A stretch of 64,000 nucleotides of DNA from an uncultured Mycoplasmatota bacterium (GCA_900546275.1 URCH01000002.1:54236-118235), one strand, 5' to 3'; positions 7,836-18,321 are shown, counted from the stretch's first letter. Notes: generated from the letters alone by a model not told the origin. Program-made: numbers and translations.

Positions 7836-8798
7836 ATGAAAAAGAAAGCATTAGTATTTACAATATGTGGTTTACTAATTTTTACAGGATGCGCTAAATC
7901 ACCAAAATTATCTGATGGAAAACAAGTTGTAGCTTCTATTGATGGTAAAACTGTAACAGCAGAAGATTTATATGATTCAATGAAAGATCAATATGGTACA
8001 AGTTCACTTATAGCACTACTTGATGAATATATAATAAAAACTGAAATTCCTGATGATAAGGATTATAAAGAACAAGCTGATATACAAATAAAACAATATA
8101 AAATTAATTACAAAAATGAATGGGAACAATTTTTAAAACAATATGGTTACTCAAGTGAAGACGACTTAAAAAAAGATATAATCAATCAATTAAAATCTGA
8201 GGCAGTTGCTAAAAAGTATATTAAAGAAAGCGTTACTGAAGATGATTTAAAAAAATATTATGATGAAAATATATCAACTGAATTAACTGTAAAACATATT
8301 CTAATTAAATCAACTGCTACTGAGAATTCTACTAGTGATGAAAAGAAAGCAGCTGAAGAAGCAGCTTATAATAAAGCTAGTGAATTAATTAAAAAGCTTG
8401 ATGAAGGTGCAGACTTTGAAACGCTTGCTAAAGAAAACTCAGAAGATACTGGTTCTGCAAGTAACGGAGGTTTAATTACTGGTGTTAACAAAGCTGGATA
8501 TGATGCAGATTTCTATGCTGCTGCTCTTGCACTTAAAGATGGTGAATATACAAAAACACCTGTTAAAAGTCAATTTGGATATCATATAATTTATACTGTT
8601 AGTCGTACAGAAGCTGAATCTTATGATACATTAAAGGATAGTTTATATGATAAAGTAGTTGATCAAAAAATATCTAATGATTCTTATTTAACTTACAAAA
8701 CATGGGATGAAATAAGAAAAAAATATAACTTAAATATAACTGATACTTCATTAAAAACTTCATATGAATCAGCTATAAATAATATAAATAAGCAATAA
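7836..8798 (+). CDS. prsA: PrsA-type peptidyl-prolyl isomerase lipoprotein
   Basis: 320 residues with a lipoprotein signal (hydrophobic helix, lipobox FTGC, Cys19) and a parvulin domain at about 140-260 containing KHILIKS and GFDTGSASNGG-like EDTGSASNGGLI and QFGYHIIYT motifs. PrsA is the extracytoplasmic foldase of Gram-positive bacteria, anchored on the outer membrane face and needed for folding secreted proteins and PBPs. AAAGGAGG lies 13 bases upstream of the ATG, a long spacing, but no nearer start is visible. The gene is transcribed alone and ends in a shared bidirectional terminator. Confidence 0.88.
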   Translation: MKKKALVFTICGLLIFTGCAKSPKLSDGKQVVASIDGKTVTAEDLYDSMKDQYGTSSLIALLDEYIIKTEIPDDKDYKEQADIQIKQYKINYKNEWEQFLKQYGYSSEDDLKKDIINQLKSEAVAKKYIKESVTEDDLKKYYDENISTELTVKHILIKSTATENSTSDEKKAAEEAAYNKASELIKKLDEGADFETLAKENSEDTGSASNGGLITGVNKAGYDADFYAAALALKDGEYTKTPVKSQFGYHIIYTVSRTEAESYDTLKDSLYDKVVDQKISNDSYLTYKTWDEIRKKYNLNITDTSLKTSYESAINNINKQ

Positions 8799-8801
8799 AA
8801 T

Positions 8802-8830
8802 AAACAGTAGATTTTAAAAGTCTACTGTTT
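8802..8830. terminator. Bidirectional terminator between prsA and recX
   Basis: 10-bp stem AAACAGTAGA/TCTACTGTTT between the convergent genes, with A/T runs on both sides. The recX stop codon lies in the loop. Confidence 0.8.
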
Positions 8831-9584
8831 TTATATATTCTTCGATTTCTTCTTTTGTAAAACCTTTTTGATATAGTTTATTTTTTAAATTATAATATAA
8901 CTCACTTCCATCAAATTTTTTACTTAATTTATTATATATTTTTTTGAATTCTTTTTCTATTACCAAATCATTATCAAAAACTTTGTTTTCAAGAATTTGT
9001 TTTATCAAAGCTACATCATAACCTTTATTAACTAAATCGGATGTTATTTTTTGATTTAACATATAGTTAGAATATTTTGTGTTAGATTTTATTTTTTTAT
9101 CTATTATTTTTTTACACTTGTTATATATGGTTTCTTTATCTATTTTATTTATATTTTCTTCTATAATTTTTTCATCTATACCATAATTAAATAACTCCTG
9201 CTTAATTTTATTTGGCCCATCAGTACTTAAAAAAATCCTATCTGAAATATATGCTTTGGCATAGTTTTCGTCATTTATCACATTTATTTCTTTTAATTTT
9301 TTTAATATCTTATCTTCATACCCCATTTCTGAATACTTTTTTAAATATTCTTTTATTTCTTTTTCACTTCTTAATTTTTTATCAATGAATTTTAGAGTTT
9401 TATTGTAGCAATCATAATATAAGGTTTCATTATTAATTTTATTTAAAAGTCCTAAATCTATTTCTTTATTAAATAATAATGAATTATTCAATATAACATC
9501 ATCATATGTATTTATAATATCTCCACTATCTAGTTTTATTTTATATTTATTATTTTTAAGTTTTTGTATTTTTTCTATTTTCAT
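8814..9584 (-). CDS. recX: Regulatory protein RecX
   Basis: 256 residues built of three-helix repeats typical of RecX (for example LRSEKEIKEYLKKYSEMGYEDKILKKLKEINVINDENYAKAY split over about residues 70-112). RecX binds RecA filaments and modulates recombination. The length matches the Bacillus form (about 260). Start at 9584 has GGTGA 5 bases upstream. It is convergent with prsA. Confidence 0.85.
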   Translation of the reverse strand: MKIEKIQKLKNNKYKIKLDSGDIINTYDDVILNNSLLFNKEIDLGLLNKINNETLYYDCYNKTLKFIDKKLRSEKEIKEYLKKYSEMGYEDKILKKLKEINVINDENYAKAYISDRIFLSTDGPNKIKQELFNYGIDEKIIEENINKIDKETIYNKCKKIIDKKIKSNTKYSNYMLNQKITSDLVNKGYDVALIKQILENKVFDNDLVIEKEFKKIYNKLSKKFDGSELYYNLKNKLYQKGFTKEEIEEYIKTVDF

Positions 9585-9649
9585 ATATTCACCAATTTAA
9601 TTATATAATATGAACGTATGTTTGTCAATTGTAAAAAAATAAAAAGGAG

Positions 9650-9853
9650 CTATTCTCCCTCTTTAATATGAATTAATCCTTTTGAAACTTCCTCAAGGGC
9701 TCTTCCTATGCTTTTTTTAGATACATAGTCTTTTTCTCTCATTTGTAAATGTTCAGTTGTTTCAATTTCTTTAGCTCTTTTTGAAACAATATTTACAAGT
9801 AAGTATTTTGAGCCTACTTCGTTTAATAATTTATCTATTGAAGGATATATCAC
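9650..9853 (-). CDS. rpoZ: RNA polymerase omega subunit
   Basis: 67 residues with GTG start at 9853 and GGGAG 9 bases upstream. MIYPSIDKLLNEVGSKYLLV is the omega N-terminus, and RAKEI and KSIGRALEEVSKGLI are the conserved helices. Omega stabilises the beta-prime subunit. In Bacillus it follows gmk; here it stands alone between deoA/pdp and recX. A weak G·U-containing hairpin at about 9640-9665 may terminate it. Confidence 0.92.
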   Translation of the reverse strand: MIYPSIDKLLNEVGSKYLLVNIVSKRAKEIETTEHLQMREKDYVSKKSIGRALEEVSKGLIHIKEGE

Positions 9854-9935
9854 ACTATCACACTCCCTATTATGATAATATAATATATTTGTTTCTACTT
9901 CAAGTAATTCGTCTAAATTTTACATATGTTGACAA

Positions 9936-11204
9936 TTATAATATTATTTCTTTTATTAGTTTTGTTTTAACTTTTTTATCAGTTATTTTAAAGCAATCTA
10001 AAATTTCTTTTATAGACATATCTTTATCATCTAAATATATTTTTAATATTTCTTCATCTTTATTTACATAATCACCTAGTTTTTTACTTAGTACAATGCC
10101 TACCCCATAATTTATTTTATCTTCTTTTTTTGTTCTTCCTCCGCCTATTAATTTAACTATTTCGCCTAGTTTTTGTGTATCTATTTCAGTAACATATCCA
10201 CTTTTTATACTTTTTACTGAAAACACTTTAGGTGCGACTTTTATGTTTTCTATGTTTCCGCCTTGAGCCTTCACAAATTCTTTAAATTTATTATAAGCAT
10301 TATCATTTTTTAGGTTTTCCTCAAGTAAATTTTTGGCTTCTTTTAGTGATATGTTTTTTGCTAAACTGACCATATAAGAGCCTAACTTTAAAACTAGTTC
10401 TTTTACATCTTTAGGCCCTTCATTTTTTAATACTTGGATGCTTTCTATTACCTCTAATGAGTTTCCGATAGCATTTCCTAATGGTTGATTCATATCACTT
10501 ATTATACACACTACTTCTTTATTATTATTTTTCCCAATTTCTATCATAAGATTTGCAAGTGTTTTTGCATCTTTTATATTTTTTATAAGAGCCCCATTCC
10601 CTACTTTCAAATCAATAACAATTTTATCCGCACCACTAGCTAATTTTTTGCTCATTATACTAGAAGCTATTAATGGAATTGATTCTACGGTTGCTGTAAC
10701 ATCTCTTAATGAATAAATTTTTTTATCTGCTGGTACTAGGTTACCCATTTGACCAACAATTGCTACCCCAATCGTATTTACTTGGTTAACAAATTCTTCA
10801 AATGTTGTTTCTGTATTTACTCCTATTGATTCTAATTTATCTATTGTTCCACCAGTATGTCCTAATCCTCTTCCACTCATTTTAGCAACATTCACGCCAC
10901 ATGAAGCTACAAGAGCTGCTAATATAAGTGTTGTTTTATCTCCAACGCCACCTGTTGAATGTTTATCAACAACTACACCATTTATTTTTGATAAATCTAT
11001 TTTCTCACCACTATTAAGCATTGCTTTTGTTAGATCAAATGTTTCTCTTTTTGACATTCCATTTATTGTTATTGCCATAAGTAATGAACTCATTTGATAA
11101 TCTTTTATATTGTCATTTAAATAGTTATCTATAACGAATTGTATTTCTTCTGTGGTAAGTTCTAATTTATTTTTTTTGTTTTCTATTATTTGTATTATAT
11201 CCAT
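9936..11204 (-). CDS. pdp: Pyrimidine-nucleoside (thymidine) phosphorylase
   Basis: 422 residues. Glycine-rich phosphate-binding signature DKHSTGGVGDKTTL at about 81-94 and SGRGLGHTGGTIDKLE follow the family closely, with GQMGNLVPADKKIYSLRDVTATV further on. The enzyme phosphorolyses uridine/thymidine or deoxyuridine to the base and (deoxy)ribose 1-phosphate for salvage. Start has AGGTGATAGC upstream. Whether it is Pdp-like (broad) or DeoA-like (thymidine-specific) cannot be settled here; similarity and length favour Firmicute Pdp. Confidence 0.93.
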   Translation of the reverse strand: MDIIQIIENKKNKLELTTEEIQFVIDNYLNDNIKDYQMSSLLMAITINGMSKRETFDLTKAMLNSGEKIDLSKINGVVVDKHSTGGVGDKTTLILAALVASCGVNVAKMSGRGLGHTGGTIDKLESIGVNTETTFEEFVNQVNTIGVAIVGQMGNLVPADKKIYSLRDVTATVESIPLIASSIMSKKLASGADKIVIDLKVGNGALIKNIKDAKTLANLMIEIGKNNNKEVVCIISDMNQPLGNAIGNSLEVIESIQVLKNEGPKDVKELVLKLGSYMVSLAKNISLKEAKNLLEENLKNDNAYNKFKEFVKAQGGNIENIKVAPKVFSVKSIKSGYVTEIDTQKLGEIVKLIGGGRTKKEDKINYGVGIVLSKKLGDYVNKDEEILKIYLDDKDMSIKEILDCFKITDKKVKTKLIKEIIL

Positions 11205-11331
11205 GCTATCACCTATTTTAATTATATCATAGTGATTAAAAAAAATAAAAAAATATTTATTTTATTAAATAAAAAAAGAATTATATGTAATTTTTGGTAA
11301 ATATATATTGAAAAGAAAGGAAGGAAAAATC

Positions 11332-12091
11332 ATGGTATTTAATAAAGATATATCCGGTATAAACAATGAAATTGAGTTTGTAAATTATTTAAACAATAAA
11401 AAAATATTTGAGTTAAATCCTATGTTTTATAGTTTTATAAAAGATTTATTTATAGATTTAAATAATGAATATATAATTACGTGTTGGAAAAATACTAAAC
11501 CACAAAAAACTGATATTTTTATATGTATCAATAACACTACAAAAAATATAAGTATAAAAAAAGGTATTAAAAATTCTGTACATGTAGAAAGGATTAGTGA
11601 TTTTGTTCATTTTCTAATTGAAAATAATATTGATAGAGAAATTATTATTGAATATTTGAAATATCAATATGCAGATGGTACTACAAATGGTACTGGTAAA
11701 ATAAGATTATCAGCTACTGAATACAAAAAATCATATCAAAATAAAATTGATTTAATTAACAAGTATTTTAATAAAAAAAGATATTATTGAAAATGCTATA
11801 AACAGGTTTATACTAAAAGGTAAAAACAGTGATGAAGAAATTGATGCAATAATATATGGAATTGTTGAAGATTTTATTTGGATAAAGTCAGAAAATATAA
11901 AAAAAACAATAATTTCAAAAAAGGATGAGTATTCAACAGGTGTTCATTTTAGTTCTTTAACTATTCAACCAATGAATAGATGTTTAAATAAAAATATTAA
12001 ATATAATAGTAAAAGATTTTGTGTTCAAGTCAAATGGTACAATCTGTGTGATGATATTATTTATAATATGAATAATAAAATAGTCGATTAG
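11332..12091 (+). pseudogene. Frameshifted orphan gene, possibly PD-(D/E)XK nuclease-like
   Basis: ATG at 11332 (GGAAGG upstream) opens a frame that stops with TGA at 11790. The frame continues without interruption to TAG at 12091 if one A is removed from the A7 run at 11773-11779, giving about 252 residues: …YFNKKDIIENAINRF… through …KIVD. The N-terminal part has KTDIFI … NISIKKG … NSVHVE, resembling the D-x(n)-(D/E/S)-x-K core and following strand of restriction-enzyme-like nucleases. The second half has VHFSSLTIQPMNRCL and QVKWYN. It has no methylase partner. Function is a guess; the frameshift may be decay, slippage or an assembly error. Confidence 0.6.
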
Positions 12092-12133
12092 TAAATATTT
12101 AAATTAAGTTTTTATTAAATAATAAGTAATGAG

Positions 12134-12204
12134 CCAAGCTGACTGCGTGGGTCTTCAAACAAAAAAACGAACTAATAAATAGTTCGATTCATTTCAATGG
12201 AGCG
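12134..12204. repeat. tRNA-Gly-like fragment, left end of the mobile region
   Basis: 12134-12153 matches 19 of 20 bases of the anticodon-to-T-stem part of the tRNA-Gly gene at 18409-18428, in inverted orientation. It is followed by a hairpin (CGAACTA/TAGTTCG) with an adjacent 7-base A run and then ATGGAGCG (12197-12204), the complement of a tRNA-Gly 3' end CGCTCCA. The same order (CAAGCTGA, CGTGGG, A run, hairpin, ATGGAGCG) recurs at 18293-18394, as a direct copy. It cannot be a working tRNA. Likely a recombination junction or remnant. Confidence 0.55.
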
Positions 12205-12311
12205 ATAACAAAGGTTATTCGAAACTCCTAATAGTAAAAGTTGATAAACAACTAATCACTAATATAATAATACCATATTTCTAGAAAATAATAAACAAAT
12301 TTTTAAAACTA

Positions 12312-12320
12312 TGTTATAAT
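12312..12320 (+). promoter_or_regulatory. Extended -10 promoter of the ABC exporter genes
   Basis: TG-T-TATAAT on the plus strand, 33 bases before the ATG of the ATPase gene; a second TATAAT follows near 12331. The -35 region is poor, as usual for extended -10 promoters. Confidence 0.5.
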
Positions 12321-12352
12321 ATTTATTGTATTATAATAAACGGAGGTAAAAT

Positions 12353-13108
12353 ATGATTGAAGTAAAAAATCTTTGTAAAAAGTTTACTAAAAATATAAAT
12401 AAAAACGAAAAGATTACTTTTTTAGCAGATGATAATTTAACTTTTACTGCTAAGCCAGGTGAAGTTCTTGGTATTTTAGGACCAAATGGTGCAGGAAAAA
12501 CTACTTTATTAAGAATGATAGCAGGTATTATGGAGCCAACAAGTGGCGAAGTTATTATTAATGGTTTAAATTATAAGAAAAATGAGATTGAAATAAAAAA
12601 ACAAATTGCGTTTTTAAGTGGAAATACAAAATTATATAAAGATATTTCCCCTTATGAATTGTTGCAAATGTGTGGTGAATACTATAATATTACACCAAAT
12701 GAACTTGAAAAAAGAATTAAAGAAATAACTAAAGAATTTGATATGAGCTCGTTTATTCATCAAAAAATTGATAATCTATCAACAGGTCAAAGACAAAGAG
12801 TTGGACTAGCAAGATGTGTAGTCCATGATCCAAAATATTACATATTGGATGAAGCTACAAGTGGTTTGGATATTATATTAAGCCAAATAATTTTAAATTT
12901 TATCAAAAAGGAAAAAGAAAAAGGAAAGTGTATTTTATATTCAACACATTATATGGAAGAAGCAGAAAATATATGTGACAAAGTAATTATGATACATAAA
13001 GGAAAAATTATTAAAACGGGAACACCTAAATCAATTGAAAAAGACACTAATACTAATAATTTGAGAGATGCTTTCTTTGCTTTGATTGGAGGTGCTGATA
13101 ATGAATAA
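12353..13108 (+). CDS. ABC transporter ATPase, NatA-like
   Basis: 251 residues with Walker A GPNGAGKTT (about 43-51), signature LSTGQRQRVGLARC, Walker B YYILDEATSGLD and a switch histidine in YSTHYMEE. The closest recognised type is the NatA/export class, which pairs with an ABC-2 permease; the permease gene follows with an 8-base overlap. Start has CGGAGGT 7 bases upstream. As cargo of a mobile element it may export a toxic compound, Na+ or a peptide; the substrate cannot be read. Confidence 0.85.
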   Translation: MIEVKNLCKKFTKNINKNEKITFLADDNLTFTAKPGEVLGILGPNGAGKTTLLRMIAGIMEPTSGEVIINGLNYKKNEIEIKKQIAFLSGNTKLYKDISPYELLQMCGEYYNITPNELEKRIKEITKEFDMSSFIHQKIDNLSTGQRQRVGLARCVVHDPKYYILDEATSGLDIILSQIILNFIKKEKEKGKCILYSTHYMEEAENICDKVIMIHKGKIIKTGTPKSIEKDTNTNNLRDAFFALIGGADNE

Positions 13109-14261
13109 TGCAATTATAACGACAATAAAAAAAGAATTACGAGGTATTTTAAGAGATAAGAAATCACTTATGATGATGCTACTAACACCTTTGATGATAC
13201 CACTATTTATATTTATGTTTTCGTTTGTATATGATAGTATGATGAATGATGATACTACTGATAAATATCAAATTGGTATTAACTATAATATGAATAATGT
13301 TGAACAAGAAATTATTAAAGATATGGACTTTGAAACTAAATACTATTCAACAAAAGAAGAAATGCAAACAGCATTTGAAAAAGGTGAATTAGATGCTTAT
13401 GCAATTAAAAGTAATAACAATTATTTAATTTATTCTAATGAAAAAGGACAAGATAGTTATTTTGCTAGTATAAGTTTTAGTAGTTATTTAGATGCTTATA
13501 ATAATTATTTAGCACAGAATTATTTATCTAGCATCAATGCTGATATGAATAGAGTTTATAATAACATAAGTTATGATTTCGAAGAATTACATGGTTCTAA
13601 TGATATGGTAAATGAAATCATAACAATGGGATTTATATTTGCAATTATGGCTATATCATTAACAGCAATATATTGTGCTACTGATTCTACTGCAGGAGAA
13701 AAAGAAAGAGGAACATTAGAAACATTCTTAACATTCCCAATAAAAAGTGAAGAATTAATTATAGGAAAATTTTTAGCAATATTTATTTCATGTTTAATAA
13801 CATCATTGATAAGTACAATATTGGCTGTTGTATCATTTGGTCTTGCAAGTAATATGTTTGAAATATATAAAGATACTGTTTTGAATTTTAATTTTGTTAC
13901 TATAACAATGGGATTACTAATTATGGTTGCATTTTCAGTATTTATTAGTGGATTATGCATTGCCATTGCTAGTTTATCTAAATCATATAAAGAAGCACAG
14001 TCATCATTAACTCCTGTAAGTTTATTGACAATGATACCTATGTTTTTAGATATACTAGAAATAAATATGACACCAATACTTGCTTTAATACCTGTTGTAA
14101 ATCATACAATGTTACTAAAAACCGTATTTTGTGGAACAATTCAAACTACAGATCTTATAAATATTATAATTATGTTTGTTTCTACAATAATATATTCAGT
14201 AATAATTATTAAATTAATTACAAAACAATATAAATCTGAAAAAGTATTATTTTCTATATAG
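13101..14261 (+). CDS. ABC-2 type permease, NatB-like
   Basis: 386 residues: one membrane helix near 20-42 (MMMLLTPLMIPLFIFMF), a large extracytoplasmic domain to about 165, then five helices to the C-terminus, the NatB/ABC-2 layout. GEKERGTLETFL is the conserved cytoplasmic loop that contacts the ATPase. A GGAGGT site lies 7 bases before the ATG at 13101, inside the end of the ATPase gene; a TTG 15 bases earlier is in frame but unlikely. Together the two genes form a complete exporter. Confidence 0.83.
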   Translation: MNNAIITTIKKELRGILRDKKSLMMMLLTPLMIPLFIFMFSFVYDSMMNDDTTDKYQIGINYNMNNVEQEIIKDMDFETKYYSTKEEMQTAFEKGELDAYAIKSNNNYLIYSNEKGQDSYFASISFSSYLDAYNNYLAQNYLSSINADMNRVYNNISYDFEELHGSNDMVNEIITMGFIFAIMAISLTAIYCATDSTAGEKERGTLETFLTFPIKSEELIIGKFLAIFISCLITSLISTILAVVSFGLASNMFEIYKDTVLNFNFVTITMGLLIMVAFSVFISGLCIAIASLSKSYKEAQSSLTPVSLLTMIPMFLDILEINMTPILALIPVVNHTMLLKTVFCGTIQTTDLINIIIMFVSTIIYSVIIIKLITKQYKSEKVLFSI

Positions 14262-14264
14262 TAA

Positions 14265-14297
14265 AAAAGATTCGGTTATTTAATTTCCGAGTCTTTT
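14265..14297. terminator. Bidirectional terminator between natB-like and relaxase genes
   Basis: 11-bp stem AAAAGATTCGG/CCGAGTCTTTT with one G·U pair and an 11-base loop, flanked by A/T runs, between convergent genes. Confidence 0.78.
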
Positions 14298-14307
14298 ATA
14301 AATACAT

Positions 14308-15654
14308 TTATCTTTCAAAATCATCTTTTTCTTTGCTTAAATCTAATTCTTCAATATCATCATCATCTAAAACGTTATCATTGTACATATCATTAATAAC
14401 ATCAATATATTTATCATCTTTATTATACCAACTGTGAAGTTTATCGTGTAAGAAAGATATTAGCTTTTCAAATTTATCTTTCCAATATTCAAGAGTGTTT
14501 TTTAAATCGTGAATTTTAGATTTTAAAAATGATATTTCATTGTCTTTTTCTCTAATCATACCATTTAATGTTTTAACTCTTAAATTTAGTGCTTCATTAT
14601 TTTCAGTAAGAGTTTTAATCTTATTATTTTTATCTTTTAATTGTTCGTGGGCATTAACTAGTGTATTAGATAGATTTTGTATTTTATCATATTCTTTACT
14701 AGTATTATCTACTTGTTCGATAAAGTCGATAAAAGAATTCTTATCTTCTTTTGATAAAATATAATTATCTTTATTTAATTTAGAAATTTTTAATTTATTA
14801 ATTTTATCTTTTATATCTTTAGAGTTTTGTTTTAACTCTGAAGATTTTTTGTTTGCTTGTATTAGATTTTCAGTATTCTTTTCAATTTGTTTTTTCATTT
14901 CGATATAGTTATCCATATCAGATACATGAATATCTCTATTTCTACCTTTTTGTTTTTGCTTTAAAGTAGAATCTAAACTATATACTTGATTAAATTCTTC
15001 AATACATAAAGTTCTCATTTTATCTTGTAATCTAATTAGTGATTCTTTAGTAAATACATCTGATTTACCAACTTGTTTTTCCATACCATTTTTATTTTTA
15101 TATTTAATTGGAACACCAACTATATGTAAGTGTGGGCTTGTTTCATCATAATGAATAATTGCACTAGCTACTTTAAAGTTAGGAACAAGCATTTCTAAAT
15201 CATCAACTTGTTTTTTATAAACTTCTGACATTTTCTTTTTAAATTTTTCATCTTTAGTATCCCAGTATTCTTTATCTCCAAGTTCAAGAATAATTTCACA
15301 AGCAAGATCTTTCTTTTCATTATTAGATACATTATCAAAATAATTATCTATCATACGACTAGGTCTAGATTGTTTTGAATTGTATTCTAATCGTGCCTCT
15401 TCAAATTCACTTAAATATAATTCTTTTACATCATCAAGTGGAGAAGAAGTTCCTCTTACTATTTCTATAAGTTCTTGATTATCATCATATTTTCTATAAT
15501 TATGTTTATCTACTTTCGATAATTGTCTTATATTTTGAATAGCATTATTTGGTAAAGAAGTTGTTCCACTTAAATTATTTTTACCATTTTGTTTAGATAT
15601 GTTTTTTCTATTTTTATCACTACCTAAATGCAATGAATAAGCAAGTTCTGGCAT
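14308..15654 (-). CDS. Mob/Pre (MobV-type) relaxase
   Basis: 448 residues. The N-terminal half has NYRKYDDNQELIEIVRGT, the RPSRMI segment and IIHYDETSPHLHIVGVP, the metal-binding HxDExxPHxH motif of plasmid recombination/mobilisation enzymes. Residues about 235-420 are a long coiled coil, as in MobV and in TnpZ of Tn4451. The relaxase nicks oriT and carries the strand to a recipient with help of a resident conjugation system. AAAGGAGG lies 6 bases before the ATG. The 248-base gap upstream is full of inverted repeats and is the natural place for oriT. Confidence 0.87.
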   Translation of the reverse strand: MPELAYSLHLGSDKNRKNISKQNGKNNLSGTTSLPNNAIQNIRQLSKVDKHNYRKYDDNQELIEIVRGTSSPLDDVKELYLSEFEEARLEYNSKQSRPSRMIDNYFDNVSNNEKKDLACEIILELGDKEYWDTKDEKFKKKMSEVYKKQVDDLEMLVPNFKVASAIIHYDETSPHLHIVGVPIKYKNKNGMEKQVGKSDVFTKESLIRLQDKMRTLCIEEFNQVYSLDSTLKQKQKGRNRDIHVSDMDNYIEMKKQIEKNTENLIQANKKSSELKQNSKDIKDKINKLKISKLNKDNYILSKEDKNSFIDFIEQVDNTSKEYDKIQNLSNTLVNAHEQLKDKNNKIKTLTENNEALNLRVKTLNGMIREKDNEISFLKSKIHDLKNTLEYWKDKFEKLISFLHDKLHSWYNKDDKYIDVINDMYNDNVLDDDDIEELDLSKEKDDFER

Positions 15655-15664
15655 AGTTTTCCTC

Positions 15665-15850
15665 CTTTCTAGAAGTGACCACTAGAGTGGCCATTTTGGT
15701 CATCCAAAATTTCTAACCCTCTAGGAATTTTGTACGCCGAGCATACAAAATATCCAGTGGGCTAAGGTTTAACACCTTAGAATCCGTTTACTTTATTCCG
15801 TAATAACCAAAACTTCGTAATGGTTAAAACTACATAAAGTATTAATTTTT
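15665..15850. other. Cluster of inverted repeats, candidate oriT
   Basis: The gene-free gap between recombinase and relaxase (15655-15902) holds at least five inverted repeats: CCACT/AGTGG (about 15667-15678), AAAATTTCTA/TAGGAATTTT (15709-15735), TTTTGTA/TACAAAA (about 15729-15751), CTAAGGT/ACCTTAG (about 15763-15782) and ACTTTAT/ATAAAGT flanking AACCA/TGGTT (about 15789-15841). ACTTTAT/ATAAAGT resembles the hairpin arms of MobV-type oriT sequences. Position directly upstream of the relaxase supports an oriT, but no nick site is identified. Confidence 0.4.
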
Positions 15851-15902
15851 AAATTACTATCACCACTTTCATTTACTTCTTAAACAAAACGTGCCACGCA
15901 TT

Positions 15903-17762
<1,860 letters not shown>

Positions 17763-17776
17763 CTACTCCTTTTACT

Positions 17777-17828
17777 AAAAAAGAGGAGACAATAGTATCT
17801 AGTAAAGTCTAAATACTACTGACTCCTC
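17777..17828 (-). terminator. Terminator/attenuator before the recombinase gene
   Basis: On the minus strand GAGGAG pairs with CTCCTC, with an inner AGTAGTAT/ATACTATT stem, then six T. The hairpin lies between the promoter at 17922-17949 and the recombinase start, and its 5' arm is inside a 25-codon leader reading frame. Confidence 0.6.
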
Positions 17829-17876
17829 ATTTAATTCAATATTATATATTTTAATTTTATCTTTATTTTTTATCAT
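17799..17876 (-). CDS. Leader peptide upstream of the recombinase (25 aa)
   Basis: ATG at 17876 with TGGAGGT 6 bases upstream opens 25 codons (MIKNKDKIKIYNIELNEESV then VFRLY) ending at TAG 17799, inside the attenuator hairpin. Length, good ribosome binding site and overlap with a terminator resemble leader peptides that control drug-resistance and transposon genes by ribosome stalling. No homolog is recognised; it could be chance. Confidence 0.45.
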   Translation of the reverse strand: MIKNKDKIKIYNIELNEESVVFRLY

Positions 17877-17921
17877 CGGTGTACCTCCATTTCTAGAGAA
17901 TACCTCTTTTATTGGTTATAT

Positions 17922-17949
17922 ATAATATCACTTTTTTATGATTTGTCAA
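17922..17949 (-). promoter_or_regulatory. Recombinase leader promoter
   Basis: TTGACA, 16-base spacer, TATTAT preceded by TGA (extended -10) on the minus strand; transcription would start near 17915. Confidence 0.68.
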
Positions 17950-17965
17950 TTCCCTCTATAGGGAA
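17950..17965. promoter_or_regulatory. Palindrome abutting the recombinase -35 box
   Basis: TTCCCTCTATAGGGAA, a 6-bp inverted repeat with a 4-base centre, directly adjacent to the TTGACA box. The position suggests an operator for a regulator of excision; it might instead be a weak hairpin after the 90-residue gene. Confidence 0.45.
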
Positions 17966-17974
17966 TAATAGTAT

Positions 17975-18247
17975 TTAGATAGTTTTTAAATAATCTTCTA
18001 ATTCCGATAATTTTATCTTATTAGATAAATTTTCAATAAATATTTCATTAGAATAGTTGAAAGCAAGAAATGTAGTATTATTAATAATTATTCTATGTGG
18101 TTCAATATAAGTTAAATTAGTTTTATCAATTTTTCTAATACTACCATTAATAATAGTAGGTTTATTATTAGTAAAATCACAAATAAACTCAATTTTCTTT
18201 CGCAAGTGTTCTTCTAATGATAGTTCTTCCTTAATAATATTTACCAT
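17975..18247 (-). CDS. Hypothetical 90-residue element protein
   Basis: Soluble, 90 residues, start supported by AAGGATGG upstream. It begins with an acidic/basic helix (EELSLEEHLRKKIEFICDF), then short strands (KPTIINGSIRKID, PHRIIINNTTFLAF) and a terminal helix (SELEDYLKTI). It lies just upstream of the recombinase promoter, a place where serine-recombinase elements often carry a small directionality factor or regulator. No family is recognised. Confidence 0.5.
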   Translation of the reverse strand: MVNIIKEELSLEEHLRKKIEFICDFTNNKPTIINGSIRKIDKTNLTYIEPHRIIINNTTFLAFNYSNEIFIENLSNKIKLSELEDYLKTI

Positions 18248-18292
18248 AGTTCCATCCTTTCTTTATAAAGTAGGATAGTCTTTGTATTCTTT

Positions 18293-18321
18293 CAAGCTGA
18301 AACGTGGGGAGTTCGAAACAC
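18293..18321. repeat. tRNA-Gly-like fragment, right end of the mobile region
   Basis: CAAGCTGA, then CGTGGGG and TTCGAAAC on the plus strand, resembling both the tRNA-Gly anticodon/T-arm region and the left copy at 12135. It is followed by the A run and hairpin that terminate tRNA-Gly transcription. Candidate attachment site; similarity is partial. Confidence 0.45.

Noticed and set aside
12134..12204. A second tRNA gene at the left end of the element
   Set aside because: Only the anticodon-3'/T-stem part matches; the acceptor 5' half and D arm are missing and the T arm is broken.
13571..13966. 131-codon minus-strand frame inside the natB-like gene
   Set aside because: Antisense shadow of a clear ABC-2 permease; no ribosome site and low-complexity hydrophobic product.
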